DNA of 64,000 bases. It comes from an uncultured Alcaligenaceae bacterium (GTDB lineage Bacteria; Pseudomonadota; Gammaproteobacteria; Burkholderiales; Burkholderiaceae_B). The position numbers and the translations under genes are program-made. A model generated the notes under the pieces. The model was not told where the DNA came from, did no database searches, and worked only from the letters and a program-made list of their open reading frames with translations. The stretch's first letter is position 1. The number at the start of each line of letters is the position of its first letter. The stretch spans positions 124,001 to 188,000 of the forward strand of contig CALEQZ010000002.1 of assembly GCA_937908115.1 (NCBI GenBank). Reading direction: 5' to 3'. Positions 34,423-43,520 of this stretch are shown piece after piece.

Positions 34423-35487
34423 ATGCACCTCGAACTGTCCGACGAGTTCCGCTCGTTCACCGATTCGGTTTCCCGCTACCTGTCCGATCATACCGACCGA
34501 TCGATTGCCTCCCTGCTGCCAGGGTTGGCGAACCTCGGCATTTTTCAGCTGGCAGTACCGGAATCTGTCGGCGGGATCGGTGCAGGCGGCAGCGAGATCA
34601 TGACGATCATGCGAGTGCTCGGGCGATCGGTTGCTGCAGAGCCAATCATCAACCACGTTTTTCTGCCAGCATGGCTCTTATGCCAGAGCCAATCGCAACG
34701 GGCACGGGATTTACTGGCAGAAATCGCCCAGGGCCAAATACCTTTGGCCCTGGCACATGACGAACCGAACGGCAGACACCCAATCCGAAAAATTGCAACA
34801 ACGGCGGTCCCCGATGCCACTGGTTATCGCCTTTGCGGTTCGAAATGCTGTGTGATTGGTGGCGATATTGCCCAGCTTCTGCTGGTTTCGGCGACACTCG
34901 AAAACGGAGATATTGGCATCTTCTTGGTTGACGGCGGGATACCTGGCCTCGTGGTTATCCCATTGAGGCCACATGGCCACAGCGCCATGGCGCACGTCCG
35001 CCTTGATAGCGTTGCCGTACCCCCTGATTCCCTGCTCCTACGTGCTGCTCCGTCTACTGGCTTCTTCCTACGGTTCGATGACCATGCTCGCTTTCTCCTG
35101 GCGGCCGAAGCAATCGGAATAATGGACAAGCTGATCGACAGCACGATCGAACACTTGCAGACTCGCGTGCAGTTCGGTCGGCCGCTCAGCCAGTTCCAAG
35201 CACTGCAGCACCGCATCGTCGACATGGTGGTACAGCGCAGTCGCGCCGAGGCCCTTGCCATCCAGGCCGCCTTGTGCGCTTCGGAAGAAACCTTTTCCCG
35301 GGCATCGCTTTACGCGAAGTACTATGCAAACGAGGCCGGAAAATTCATCGGCCGGCAAGCAATTCAGCTCCACGGTGGCATGGGACTAACCAAAGAACTC
35401 GAGGTGGGAAGGCTCTACAAACGGCTGCTTGCAATCAGCTGCCTTTACGGCGACAGCGACTATATCTTGGACGTTCTCGTGTCCTGA
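34423..35487 (+). CDS. Acyl-CoA dehydrogenase, short partner subunit
   Basis: A 354-residue, divergent acyl-CoA dehydrogenase. The N-terminal helical domain is short and the FAD-loop consensus is eroded (SKCCVIGGDIAQLL), while the C-terminal helices are well kept (TRVQFGRPLSQFQALQHRIVDM, QLHGGMGLTKELEVGRLYKRL). This is the pattern of the beta subunit in heteromeric acyl-CoA dehydrogenases, where FAD sits at the alpha/beta interface. It follows its partner by 7 bp. Confidence 0.85.
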   Translation: MHLELSDEFRSFTDSVSRYLSDHTDRSIASLLPGLANLGIFQLAVPESVGGIGAGGSEIMTIMRVLGRSVAAEPIINHVFLPAWLLCQSQSQRARDLLAEIAQGQIPLALAHDEPNGRHPIRKIATTAVPDATGYRLCGSKCCVIGGDIAQLLLVSATLENGDIGIFLVDGGIPGLVVIPLRPHGHSAMAHVRLDSVAVPPDSLLLRAAPSTGFFLRFDDHARFLLAAEAIGIMDKLIDSTIEHLQTRVQFGRPLSQFQALQHRIVDMVVQRSRAEALAIQAALCASEETFSRASLYAKYYANEAGKFIGRQAIQLHGGMGLTKELEVGRLYKRLLAISCLYGDSDYILDVLVS

Positions 35488-35563
35488 GCCAACTTACTCG
35501 GTGCTGTGCGAAGCAAGCGCAACACCCGAACACGGTGCATTCGCTTCAGGAGTTGAATCAGTC

Positions 35564-36730
35564 GTGAGCCACAGCCCTATTGTGATCGCAGGTTATGCCG
35601 AGATCCCGGTCAAGTTCCGTTCCGGACGGAGCGCTTATGAGTACGCAGGCCAAGTTTTTGACCAGTTGCTTAGTCGTACGGCAATTCCTAAGGAACTTAT
35701 CGATGGGTTGTCGGTAAGTTCCTCCCTGAGCGAAGGCAGTAACCCATTTCTTGCCGGCTACATGGCAGAAGCCCTGGGACTGCAATGCCATTGGCTGAAT
35801 CTTTCGGCTTTAGGAGGCGCATCCAGCCTTGCCGGCGTGGCGGCCGCCGGGGCAGCCATCCAAGCCGGCCGCACCCGCCTGGCCGCAGTGATTTCCGCCG
35901 ACGCGCCCAGCACCAAATGGGGCTCTAACTACGGGGCTTACCGTGCGGAATTTCAAGCGCCGAACGGCGTCATGGGGCCGCCCGCCGCCTTCGGACTGCT
36001 AATGAGCCGATACGCCTACCAGTACGGCGACCCCACGGAAGCGCTCGCCAAAATTGCCGTTACCCAGCGGCGGCACGCGCTGCTGAATGAAAATACCTGT
36101 GACAAACTGCGCAAGCCGATCAGCCGCGAGGATTATCTGGCATCGCGTTTCGTGGCCAAACCATTGCGGTTACTGGATAGTGTCATGTTTTGCGATGGCG
36201 CCAACGCTCTCTTGGTTACCACGGAAGACTACGCACGCAGCATTGGACTCGAAAAGTTCGTTCGAATTACGGGCTACGCCGAGTGCAGCAATCCCAACCC
36301 CGGTGACCCGCTGCTACCCCTTACTGAGTCTGGATTCTTGCAGTTGGCACCTCGCCTGTTCGAGCAGTCTGGACTTAGCCCTGGGAAAATTCATCAGCTT
36401 CAAGCGTACGATGATTTCACGATCGCAATTCTTATGCAGCTCGAGCACCTTGGTTTTTGCGAAACTGGTGCCGGTGCGAAATTCGTGCTTGAGACCGACA
36501 TTTCGTTCTCAGGTAGCCTCCCCATCAACACCGGAGGGGGGCAACTCTCCGTCGGGCAACCTGGCCTAGCTTCGGGCGGACTCAATCTGGTCGAGGCGGT
36601 CCGACAATTATTTGGAGAAGGTGGCGAACGCCAGGTCCGGCGGGCTCAGAACGCCCTGGTAACCGGCATCGGGATGATTCCGTACGGACGCAGCTGGATC
36701 ATCAGTGCAGCAATGACATTGGAGGCTTGA
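35564..36730 (+). CDS. Thiolase-fold protein without the nucleophilic Cys (SCP-x/Ltp-like)
   Basis: A 388-residue thiolase-superfamily protein of the nonspecific-lipid-transfer branch. Where thiolases carry the acyl-accepting Cys, this protein has LGGASSLAG. The C-terminal half keeps the aldolase-branch YDDFTIAILMQLE segment and a NTGGGQLSVGQPG loop. Ltp2-type proteins with such changes act as retro-aldolases with a DUF35 partner, and a DUF35 gene follows directly here. GTG 35564 is the start, with AGGAG about 11 bp upstream. A retro-aldol C-C cleavage is therefore more likely than thiolysis, but unproven. Confidence 0.82.
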   Translation: MSHSPIVIAGYAEIPVKFRSGRSAYEYAGQVFDQLLSRTAIPKELIDGLSVSSSLSEGSNPFLAGYMAEALGLQCHWLNLSALGGASSLAGVAAAGAAIQAGRTRLAAVISADAPSTKWGSNYGAYRAEFQAPNGVMGPPAAFGLLMSRYAYQYGDPTEALAKIAVTQRRHALLNENTCDKLRKPISREDYLASRFVAKPLRLLDSVMFCDGANALLVTTEDYARSIGLEKFVRITGYAECSNPNPGDPLLPLTESGFLQLAPRLFEQSGLSPGKIHQLQAYDDFTIAILMQLEHLGFCETGAGAKFVLETDISFSGSLPINTGGGQLSVGQPGLASGGLNLVEAVRQLFGEGGERQVRRAQNALVTGIGMIPYGRSWIISAAMTLEA

Positions 36731-36732
36731 AC

Positions 36733-37155
36733 GTGGTGGCCGCTGCTAAACACCCTGCGGAAAACGCGACACGCGATTACATCGACTCCACCGAGTTCTG
36801 GCGCGGGATTTCACGGTCGGCGCTCATGCTGCAATACTGCCCGGTGGCGAAAGCGTTCCAACATTATCCACGCCCTGTCAGCATCTACACGGGACGCCGA
36901 ACATTAGAATGGCGGGAAGCCAGTTCCACGGGGACAGTCTATACAATCACCGAAGGGATGATCGGAAGCGCGGCCGCAGGAAGCGAACAGCGGGATGTCG
37001 TGATTGCATTGGTCGAACTTGACGTGGGAGTCCGTCTGTTGGCCACGGTCGATGTCCCAGCAAGTCGAGAAGTGCAGATCGGAGATCGAGGACGAGTAGT
37101 TTTCTTTGAACATCCTGAGGGTTATATCTATTACCGGTTTCGGATCGACGCCTGA
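36733..37155 (+). CDS. DUF35 OB-fold protein with degenerate zinc ribbon
   Basis: A 140-residue protein with the DUF35 layout: helix (STEFWRGISRSALMLQYC), ribbon region, then an OB-fold (ASSTGTVYTITEG, VVIALVELDVGVRLLATV, VGD-type RVVFFE). The ribbon usually has four Cys; only one is left (QYCPVAKAF), so zinc is probably not bound. GGAGG at 36720-36724 and GTG 36733 give the start, 2 bp after the thiolase-like stop. DUF35 proteins form complexes with thiolase-like partners, so it is the expected partner of the preceding protein and the last gene of the cluster. Confidence 0.82.
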   Translation: MVAAAKHPAENATRDYIDSTEFWRGISRSALMLQYCPVAKAFQHYPRPVSIYTGRRTLEWREASSTGTVYTITEGMIGSAAAGSEQRDVVIALVELDVGVRLLATVDVPASREVQIGDRGRVVFFEHPEGYIYYRFRIDA

Positions 37156-37461
37156 ATCGAGCCAGACGACTGGCGTTGTGGCCTGCTCCCCCGCGCGCGC
37201 TAGGCGTACCTGCCCGTCCTGGCATCTGGCTGGCCTTCCGACATCGGTCGCGGGCCCCCCGGACTGGCGCCAAGTGCCCTTCAGGCTCTCTTGCCGGCCT
37301 CCACCCACGCCCGCCAGCGGATCCCGGCCACGGAAAAATCCTATCATTCCTGCCCCATCCCGCCTAGAATCCGTGCCACTCGCGGTGCGCCCCCGCCCTG
37401 CCGGCCTGGGGCGGCCTCGGTATGCTTCATCGTCGATCCACCTCAGGAATGGAGGGCCCGA
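37156..37461. other. Non-coding gap ending the lower-GC catabolic cluster
   Basis: About 306 bp without a supportable gene. Base composition returns to high G+C within the first 50 bp, so this is the right edge of the lower-GC block. I see no clear terminator, repeat or mobile-element end. GGAGG before 37462 is the ribosome site of the next gene. Confidence 0.5.
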
Positions 37462-38430
37462 ATGCATCGTTTCGTCAAACTGTTTCCGTCACTGCTGGCC
37501 GCGGCCGCCTTGCTGGCGTTGCCGGCGCACGCCCAGTCGCGCAGCGATACGATTTCCTTCGTCGTCCCGTATGCGGCAGGCGGCACGGCCGACACGCTCG
37601 CCCGGCACTTGGCCGAGATCATCCGCAAGCAGTCCGGCAATGTCCTGGTGATCGAGAACCAAGGCGGCGCGGGTGGCGCCATCGGGGCGGCTGCGGTAGC
37701 CAATGCCCGTCCGGATGCCAAGACGGTGATGCTGGCCTCGACCAGCGCCTTGACCATCGGCCCGAACCTACGCAAGGTCAGCTACGACCCCTTGCGTGAT
37801 TTCCGGCCGGTGCTGGGCGCCGCGGTCGGGCCGGTTGCCATCCTGGCCTCGCGCAATGCGCCGTTTGCGGACTTCAAGGGCATGCTGGACTACGCCAAGG
37901 CGCACCCGCAGGCCGTGCGCTACGGCACGCCCGGCATGGGCTCGGTGGCGCACCTGGCCATGGAAGGGCTGCAGCTGCGCGCCGGCGTGTCGTTGACGCA
38001 CGTCCCTTATCGCGGCGAAAGCCCCGCCATACAGGACGCATTGGGTGGGGTGACAGAACTGCTGGTGGTCAACACCCCGACGGTACTGCAGCACGTACAG
38101 GCCGGCTCCCTGCGCGCGCTGGTCGTGCTCGAGCCCAAGCGCCTGCCCGCCTGGCCCGACGTGCCCACCCTTGCCGAAGCCGGCTTCGACGGGCTGGATT
38201 ACAACTCGGATTTCGGCGTCTTTACGCCGGCCAGCATGCCCGAGGCCGCTCATGACGAAATTGCTGCGCTGTTCCGTAACGCCGTGGCCACCGACGATTT
38301 CAAGCAGCTCCTGGACAAGCTGTACCTGCTGCCCGGTTCGGCACAAGGGCAACAATACGCCGCAAAGATCACCGACGAATACAAGCGCAACGCCGAAATC
38401 ATCCAGGCACGAAACATCAAGGCCGACTGA
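37462..38430 (+). CDS. Bug/TctC-family periplasmic receptor
   Basis: A 322-residue receptor with signal peptide ending in PAHAQS, then ISFVVPYAAGGTADTLAR. The second-strand motif departs from the common form: NARPDAKTVMLAS replaces the usual A-x-D/PDGYT, which should change the ligand pocket. GGAGG precedes ATG 37462. A strong hairpin follows its stop, so it may be mostly separate from the deacylase gene downstream. Confidence 0.9.
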   Translation: MHRFVKLFPSLLAAAALLALPAHAQSRSDTISFVVPYAAGGTADTLARHLAEIIRKQSGNVLVIENQGGAGGAIGAAAVANARPDAKTVMLASTSALTIGPNLRKVSYDPLRDFRPVLGAAVGPVAILASRNAPFADFKGMLDYAKAHPQAVRYGTPGMGSVAHLAMEGLQLRAGVSLTHVPYRGESPAIQDALGGVTELLVVNTPTVLQHVQAGSLRALVVLEPKRLPAWPDVPTLAEAGFDGLDYNSDFGVFTPASMPEAAHDEIAALFRNAVATDDFKQLLDKLYLLPGSAQGQQYAAKITDEYKRNAEIIQARNIKAD

Positions 38431-38449
38431 TCAAGGCCAGCTAAGGCAC

Positions 38450-38481
38450 GCTTGCGGCGGGCACCCGTACCCGCCGCAAGC
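38450..38481 (+). terminator. Strong GC hairpin after the Bug receptor gene
   Basis: GCTTGCGGCGGG (38450-38461), 8-base loop, CCCGCCGCAAGC (38470-38481), a perfect 12-bp stem, followed by CGCCCTTTCT. The T-run is poor, so it may be a partial terminator reducing expression of the downstream deacylase. Confidence 0.55.
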
Positions 38482-38526
38482 GCGCCCTTTCTCAGGAATC
38501 ATACGCAGCCCATCATCAAGCACATC

Positions 38527-39522
38527 ATGGCAAGCAGCATCCATTGCGAAATCGACCTGACCCGAGACGGCAAGCAGTACGGCTACCTGCGCCTGCCCCA
38601 CTCCGTGCACCGGTCCGCGTACGGCTGGATCCCCATCCCCATCGCCTGCATCGGCAACGGCGACGGGCCTACCATCCTGGTCATGGCCGGCAATCACGGC
38701 GATGAGTACGAAGGGCAGATCGTCGTGTCGCGGTTGATACGCGAGTTGCGGCCCGAACAAGTGCGAGGCCGCCTGATCCTGCTGCCCATGGCCAACTTCC
38801 CGGCTGCGATGGCAGGCAACCGAGTGTCCCCGATCGACGGGGGCAACCTCAACCGCAGCTTCCCCGGTGATCCCGGCGGCACGCCCACGCAGATGATCGC
38901 CGACTACATCGAAACGGCGCTGATGCACGGCTGCCGCTACGTCGTCGACCTGCACTCCGGCGGCAGCTCGCTGCTCTATCACGGCGGCTGCCTGCTCGCG
39001 CTCGACCCGGGCGAAGACCGCCGCGACGAGCTGCGAACGCTCATGGGCCATTTCGGCATCCCGCATGCCTGCCTGCTAATGCGCCCCAATCCCGTGTCCA
39101 GCTCATCGGCCGCCCGCCGCCAAGGCGCCATCGCATTCATCGCAGAACTGGGCGGCGCCGGCATGGTTTCGCCGCAGGTGCTGGAACTGGCCTGGACGGG
39201 AGTGCTGAACTTCCTCAAGCAGGTCGGCGCCTTGGACCCCGCGATCGAATCGCCGCCGGTGTCCAGCCAGATGCAATTCCTGAAAATCGAGGCCCTGCGC
39301 CACCACGTCTATGCCTACGAGGCCGGCATATTCGAGCCGCTGGTGGCCCTGGGCGAGCGCGTGACCGAAGGCCAAGTCGTCGCCCGCCTGCACCACCCGG
39401 ACACCCCCGGCCGTGAGCCAACCGAGGTGCACTCGACCGGCGCCGGCCTGGTGCTGTGCAAGCGGGTACCCGCCCTTACCCAGCGGGGCGATTGCCTGTA
39501 CCAGTTGGCCGAGCCGATTTGA
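38527..39522 (+). CDS. Succinylglutamate desuccinylase/aspartoacylase-family deacylase
   Basis: A 331-residue M14-like zinc hydrolase. Zinc ligands are visible in GNHGDEYEG (His and Glu, about residues 57-60) and DLHSGG (His about 140). The C-terminal about 100 residues are the family beta domain (YAYEAGIFEPLVALGERVTEGQVVARL). Members such as AstE, AspA and DoeB remove an acyl group from an N-acyl amino acid or diamine. Start is ATG 38527; its ribosome site is weak. It follows a Bug receptor across a hairpin and converges on the isocitrate-lyase-family gene. Confidence 0.88.
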   Translation: MASSIHCEIDLTRDGKQYGYLRLPHSVHRSAYGWIPIPIACIGNGDGPTILVMAGNHGDEYEGQIVVSRLIRELRPEQVRGRLILLPMANFPAAMAGNRVSPIDGGNLNRSFPGDPGGTPTQMIADYIETALMHGCRYVVDLHSGGSSLLYHGGCLLALDPGEDRRDELRTLMGHFGIPHACLLMRPNPVSSSSAARRQGAIAFIAELGGAGMVSPQVLELAWTGVLNFLKQVGALDPAIESPPVSSQMQFLKIEALRHHVYAYEAGIFEPLVALGERVTEGQVVARLHHPDTPGREPTEVHSTGAGLVLCKRVPALTQRGDCLYQLAEPI

Positions 39523-39578
39523 ACGGCACGGCTTGCCTACGTCCGCGGCAGGGCCGGCCTGGTCCAGCCGCAGGCGTG

Positions 39579-40454
39579 CTAGCCCCGCGAGTAACGACGT
39601 TCCAACTCGTCGTACAAAGGCTTTCTGACGAGTCGCTGGCGCTCTGAAAAAGGAGCCAGCAGGCTGGGGTCTTCGTCGAGCTTTCCGTTGCGCTGCAACG
39701 CCGAAAGCGCCTTCTGCATCCCCATCACGGCGCCTTGCAGTGCCGCGTTGGCGTACAGCACCAGGCTATAGCCAAGCTGCCCCAGCTCGGCCGCCGTCGG
39801 CGCCGGCGTCTTGCCGCCGACCACGATGTTGATCAACAACGGGTGCTTGAGCAGCTGCGGGATCCTGCGAATCTCGTCAAGGCTCGTCATGGCCTCAACG
39901 AACAAAATGTCGGCGCCGGCCTCGGCAAACTTCTGTGCCCGTTCGATTGCGGCATCGAACCCCTCCACCGCCCGCGCATCCGTGCGCGCGATGATCTGGA
40001 AATCAGGGTCGGTACGTGCGTCGGTCGCCGCACGGATTTTGTCGAGCATCTCCGCAAGCGGCGCGACCGACTTGCCTTCGAAGTGCCCACAGCGCTTGGG
40101 GAAGACCTGATCCTCGATTTGGACGGCATCTGCGCCGGCACGCTCCAGCACCTTCACGGTATGCCAGGCGTTGACCGCGTTTCCAAACCCCGTGTCTATA
40201 TCCACGATAAGCGGCAAATCCGTGACGGCTTCGCGCATGCGAAGCGTCGCGTCGGCTACGTCGCGCAATCCGATAATGCCGAGATCTGGCGCCCCATAAT
40301 GCATGTTCGTCAGGCCCGCACCCGTCAGATAAACGGCCTCGAACCCCAGGTCTGCGATGATTCTCGCGCTTAGTGCATTGAACGCGCCGGCGACGATCAT
40401 CCCATTGCGTTGCGCGACCTTCTGGCGTAACGCTCGCTTGGTCGACTTTTCCAT
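39579..40454 (-). CDS. Isocitrate lyase/PEP mutase superfamily C-C lyase
   Basis: A 291-residue single-domain TIM-barrel enzyme. Asp85 and Asp87 (VDIDTGFG) and Glu114 (QIEDQ) are metal ligands, and Lys120-Arg-Cys122-Gly-His is the lyase signature with the catalytic Cys. This marks a lyase such as 2-methylisocitrate lyase or dimethylmalate lyase rather than PEP mutase or oxaloacetate decarboxylase. AGGAAA precedes ATG 40454. It is the last gene of the minus-strand array and would cleave a substituted malate or isocitrate to pyruvate, glyoxylate or similar. Confidence 0.9.
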   Translation of the reverse strand: MEKSTKRALRQKVAQRNGMIVAGAFNALSARIIADLGFEAVYLTGAGLTNMHYGAPDLGIIGLRDVADATLRMREAVTDLPLIVDIDTGFGNAVNAWHTVKVLERAGADAVQIEDQVFPKRCGHFEGKSVAPLAEMLDKIRAATDARTDPDFQIIARTDARAVEGFDAAIERAQKFAEAGADILFVEAMTSLDEIRRIPQLLKHPLLINIVVGGKTPAPTAAELGQLGYSLVLYANAALQGAVMGMQKALSALQRNGKLDEDPSLLAPFSERQRLVRKPLYDELERRYSRG

Positions 40455-40505
40455 TATTTTCCTTTCCTCTGCATGGCATCACGGTGCCGTATGGCCAGCC
40501 TTGTG

Positions 40506-41477
40506 TCACTGAAGACGGATGCCGGCTTTCTTGATCAGGGTCTCCCAGCGTGTGGCCTCGCTCTTCAGGAACTCCTCGGCCTTGGCCGGACCAGCGTTGA
40601 TCGTCGTCACCCCAACGTTTTGGAGCTTTTGCTGCAGATCAGGTTGCCGCAATGCCTGCGAGAACTTCTCTGCCAACGTGTCGACAATTTCTTGCGGCAC
40701 CTTGGCCGGCGCAGCGAGCAAGTACCATGTGGTGGAAGCATAGCCCTCAACTCCTGCCTCCGCGATGGTCGGGACGTCCGGGGCGATGGGCGAGCGTTTC
40801 GTGCCCGTCTGCCCCAACGCCTGCAGCCGCTGGTCCCGGATGAATGGCAAGCTTTCAGAAATCGGCTGGACCGTCATGTCGGTCTGGCCGCCGACGACAT
40901 CGGCCATGGCTGCGCCGCCACCCTTGTACGGGACGTGCAAGTACTGCATGCCCGTCATGGTACGCAGCACCTCCGCAGCCAGATGGGACGAGCTCCCGTT
41001 TCCGGAGCTGCCGAAGCGAATCGCATCAGGTGCCCGCTTGCTCATCTCCACGAGATGCGTGATCGACTTGACTCCGAGCGACGGCCTGGCTAGGAACATG
41101 AGCGGCGCCTCGCCGACAAGCGAAATCGCCCGGAAATCTTCCAGCTTGTATGGGACTTTCTCATAAAGACTGGGATTGATGGCGATGCCTGGCGTGGCGA
41201 AAACCACTGTATAGCCGTCCGGTGCAGCGGTGGCCACGGTATCCAGGGCGAGATTACCCCCCGCGCCCGGGCGATTCTCGACGACGAAGTTGAACCCGGA
41301 CATGTCGCTGACCTTTTGCGTGACCAGGCGGCCCACGATGTCGGCGCTACCGCCAGCAGGGAACATGACGACCACACGTATCGGCCGGCTCGGATACTTG
41401 TCTGCCGCCTCGGCGGCCGATATCAGCGATACGGCCGAAAACAGCCCCAAAAGCAGTGATTTGATTGGCGATTTCAT
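40506..41477 (-). CDS. Bug/TctC-family periplasmic receptor
   Basis: A 323-residue receptor with signal peptide ending AAEAADKYP, then IRVVVMFPAGGSADIVGR and TAAPDGYTVVFA. Its start overlaps the stop of the interrupted flavin-oxidoreductase gene (ATGA at 41477-41474), so translation of this receptor would normally be coupled to that gene and may suffer from the amber codon upstream. Confidence 0.92.
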   Translation of the reverse strand: MKSPIKSLLLGLFSAVSLISAAEAADKYPSRPIRVVVMFPAGGSADIVGRLVTQKVSDMSGFNFVVENRPGAGGNLALDTVATAAPDGYTVVFATPGIAINPSLYEKVPYKLEDFRAISLVGEAPLMFLARPSLGVKSITHLVEMSKRAPDAIRFGSSGNGSSSHLAAEVLRTMTGMQYLHVPYKGGGAAMADVVGGQTDMTVQPISESLPFIRDQRLQALGQTGTKRSPIAPDVPTIAEAGVEGYASTTWYLLAAPAKVPQEIVDTLAEKFSQALRQPDLQQKLQNVGVTTINAGPAKAEEFLKSEATRWETLIKKAGIRLQ

Positions 41478-43516
41478 GATTTTCTCTCCTCCGTTTTTAC
41501 TAGGCGCTCCTCGCCGGCTCTCCCATTTCGGCTGGAAACTTGGTCCATGAGCAAGGCCGCCATCCAGCCATCCCGGATGGCCGCCAGAAAATCACCTGGC
41601 ACGGCGCAGTCGCCAATGCAGGTGTAGGGAACCCCGCTGGCCTGCACGGTCTCCATGATGTCTCGCTGGGGCTTGGGTCCGGTGGCAAACACCAACCAAT
41701 CGCCCACCGGCAGACTTTCTACCGGTCCACCCTTGCGCTGGATCTCGACCCGTTCCCCTTGAACGCCCAGGATGCGGCATTCGGTAATCAGGGCAACACC
41801 GTCGGCGGCCAGGCGCTCCATTAGCTCCAGCCGGTTGTTGCGTGCCATGCCGACGGCCATGAGATCTTGCCGCTCCAGCACCGTGATACTTGCGCCACGC
41901 ACGCGCAACGCGTCCGCCGTTTCGACGCCGACCATGCCGCCGCCGACGATCGTCACGCGCAAGCCGGGCCGCACAGCTTCCAAGTCGGACAACACATCCC
42001 AGGCGTGCAGAACGCGCACCTTGTTGCTCAGTCCGGAGAGGTCGATGGGCGGTGCAGCCGGCTTCGCCCCAGTCGCCACAACGATGTGGTCAGGCGCGAA
42101 GGTGCATATGGCTTCGAGATCGGCGTCGACACCCAGGCGAACTGGAACCCCCAACGCCTGCACGGTTTCCCACCGATAGGTCCAGACCGCCTCGACCTCG
42201 GCCTTGTCCGGAGATGCCACGGCCAGTGGAACTTGGCCGCCAAGCTGATTGCGCTTTTCCCACACTTCGACGTCGTGCCCCCTGCCTTTGAGCACGCGAG
42301 CCGCCTCCATGCCGGCCACCCCGCCGCCCAGCACGAGAACGCGCCTGCGCCCGGCTGCCGGCGCCGGAAACAGCTGCGGCTCCGCGTACTCCAGCGCCTC
42401 GAACTCCGTTCCGATCATGGGGTTCTGGACGCAGGACACGTCCTTTTCCAGCGTCAGCCGCTCGAAGCACACATTGCATGCGATACACCGCCGAATCGGC
42501 GCGCGTATCTTGCCGAAAGCCTTGTTGCACCAGTGTGGGTCCGCGTAAAGGGCCCGTCCCACCGATACGAAGTCGGCACTGCCCGACGCCAAAACGGCCT
42601 CTGCATCCTGCGGCTCAACGATCCGTCCGGCAACCAGCACCGGAATCCGCACCGCCTGCTTGATCGGCTTGGCATGCGGGGCCAGGCAACCACGCGGAAA
42701 TGACGGCGGTTGGATGCAGTACTTGGAAAGCTGCGGACTTTCGTTGCTGCCACCCGACAGATCGATGCCGTCCACACCTGCCCGCTCGACCGCCTGGGCC
42801 AGCGCAATGATCTCGTCCTGCCCGTATCCGCCCTAGGCAAATTCGCTTGCCGACAACCGCACCACCAGGCACAGGTCAGGCAAAGCGTCCCGGACGCGGG
42901 AGATGGTCTCCAGCAGCATCCGCATGCGGTTTTCCAGCGACCCCCCGTAGGCGTCAGTCCGCTTGTTGACCCGTGGGCTGAAGAACTGCTGGAACAGGTA
43001 TCCATTGGCTGCGTGGATTTCGACCCCATCGTACCCTGCCAGCCATAGGCGTCGAGCGCTGGCTACGAACGCCTTCTGGATCTCGACGATCTCGGACACT
43101 TCGAGCTGCCTGACCTTGTCCCCTGTGTTCGGATTGACCCACGGAGAGGGTCCGACCGGTTCCATGCCCAGGACCGACCGGCGCAGCAATCCGCCTCGAT
43201 GGTTGAGCTGGCCAAAAACGTGACAGTCGTGTTTTTTTATCGACTCCACGATGCTGGCCAGGCCTGGAATGAATCGATCGTGATAGCAACACAAGGAATT
43301 GTGGTGCGGCCGGGCATGCTCGGTGACGACCATCGCCTCCGTCATGATCATACCCACGCCGCCGCGGGCGCGCTCCTCGTAGTAGCGTTTGTCACGCTCC
43401 GTCGACAAACCGTCCGTCGTGCTGTAGTTGGTGCCCATTGGCGCCATAACGACACGGTTCTTCAGCAGCAACCGGCCGATACGGCCCGGCTGTGCCATCA
43501 GCAACCCCGCTACCAT
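41474..43516 (-). pseudogene. 2,4-dienoyl-CoA reductase/FadH-like flavoenzyme interrupted by an in-frame TAG
   Basis: The full frame would encode about 680 residues: an Old-Yellow-Enzyme-type FMN barrel (NRVVMAPMGTNYST, GYDGVEIHAANGYLFQQFFSP), a 4Fe-4S cluster motif (CIACNVC...C) and FAD/NAD(P)-binding Rossmann domains (VLVLGGGVAGMEAARVLKGRG, VTIVGGGMVGVETADALRVRG). TAG at 42835-42833, codon 228, splits it inside the barrel (RLSASEFA-stop-GGYGQDE). Homology continues in the same frame, so one base change, perhaps from GAG or CAG, explains it. Without readthrough the barrel is truncated. Start ATG 43516 lies 4 bp after the upstream receptor stop, with GAGGG 9 bp upstream. Confidence 0.85.
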
Positions 43517-43520
43517 GGAA

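Noticed and set aside
42833..42835. TAG in the FadH-like gene as pyrrolysine recoding
   Set aside because: This lineage is not known to use pyrrolysine, no pyl genes are present and homologues do not require a special residue there; a nonsense mutation or sequence error is simpler.
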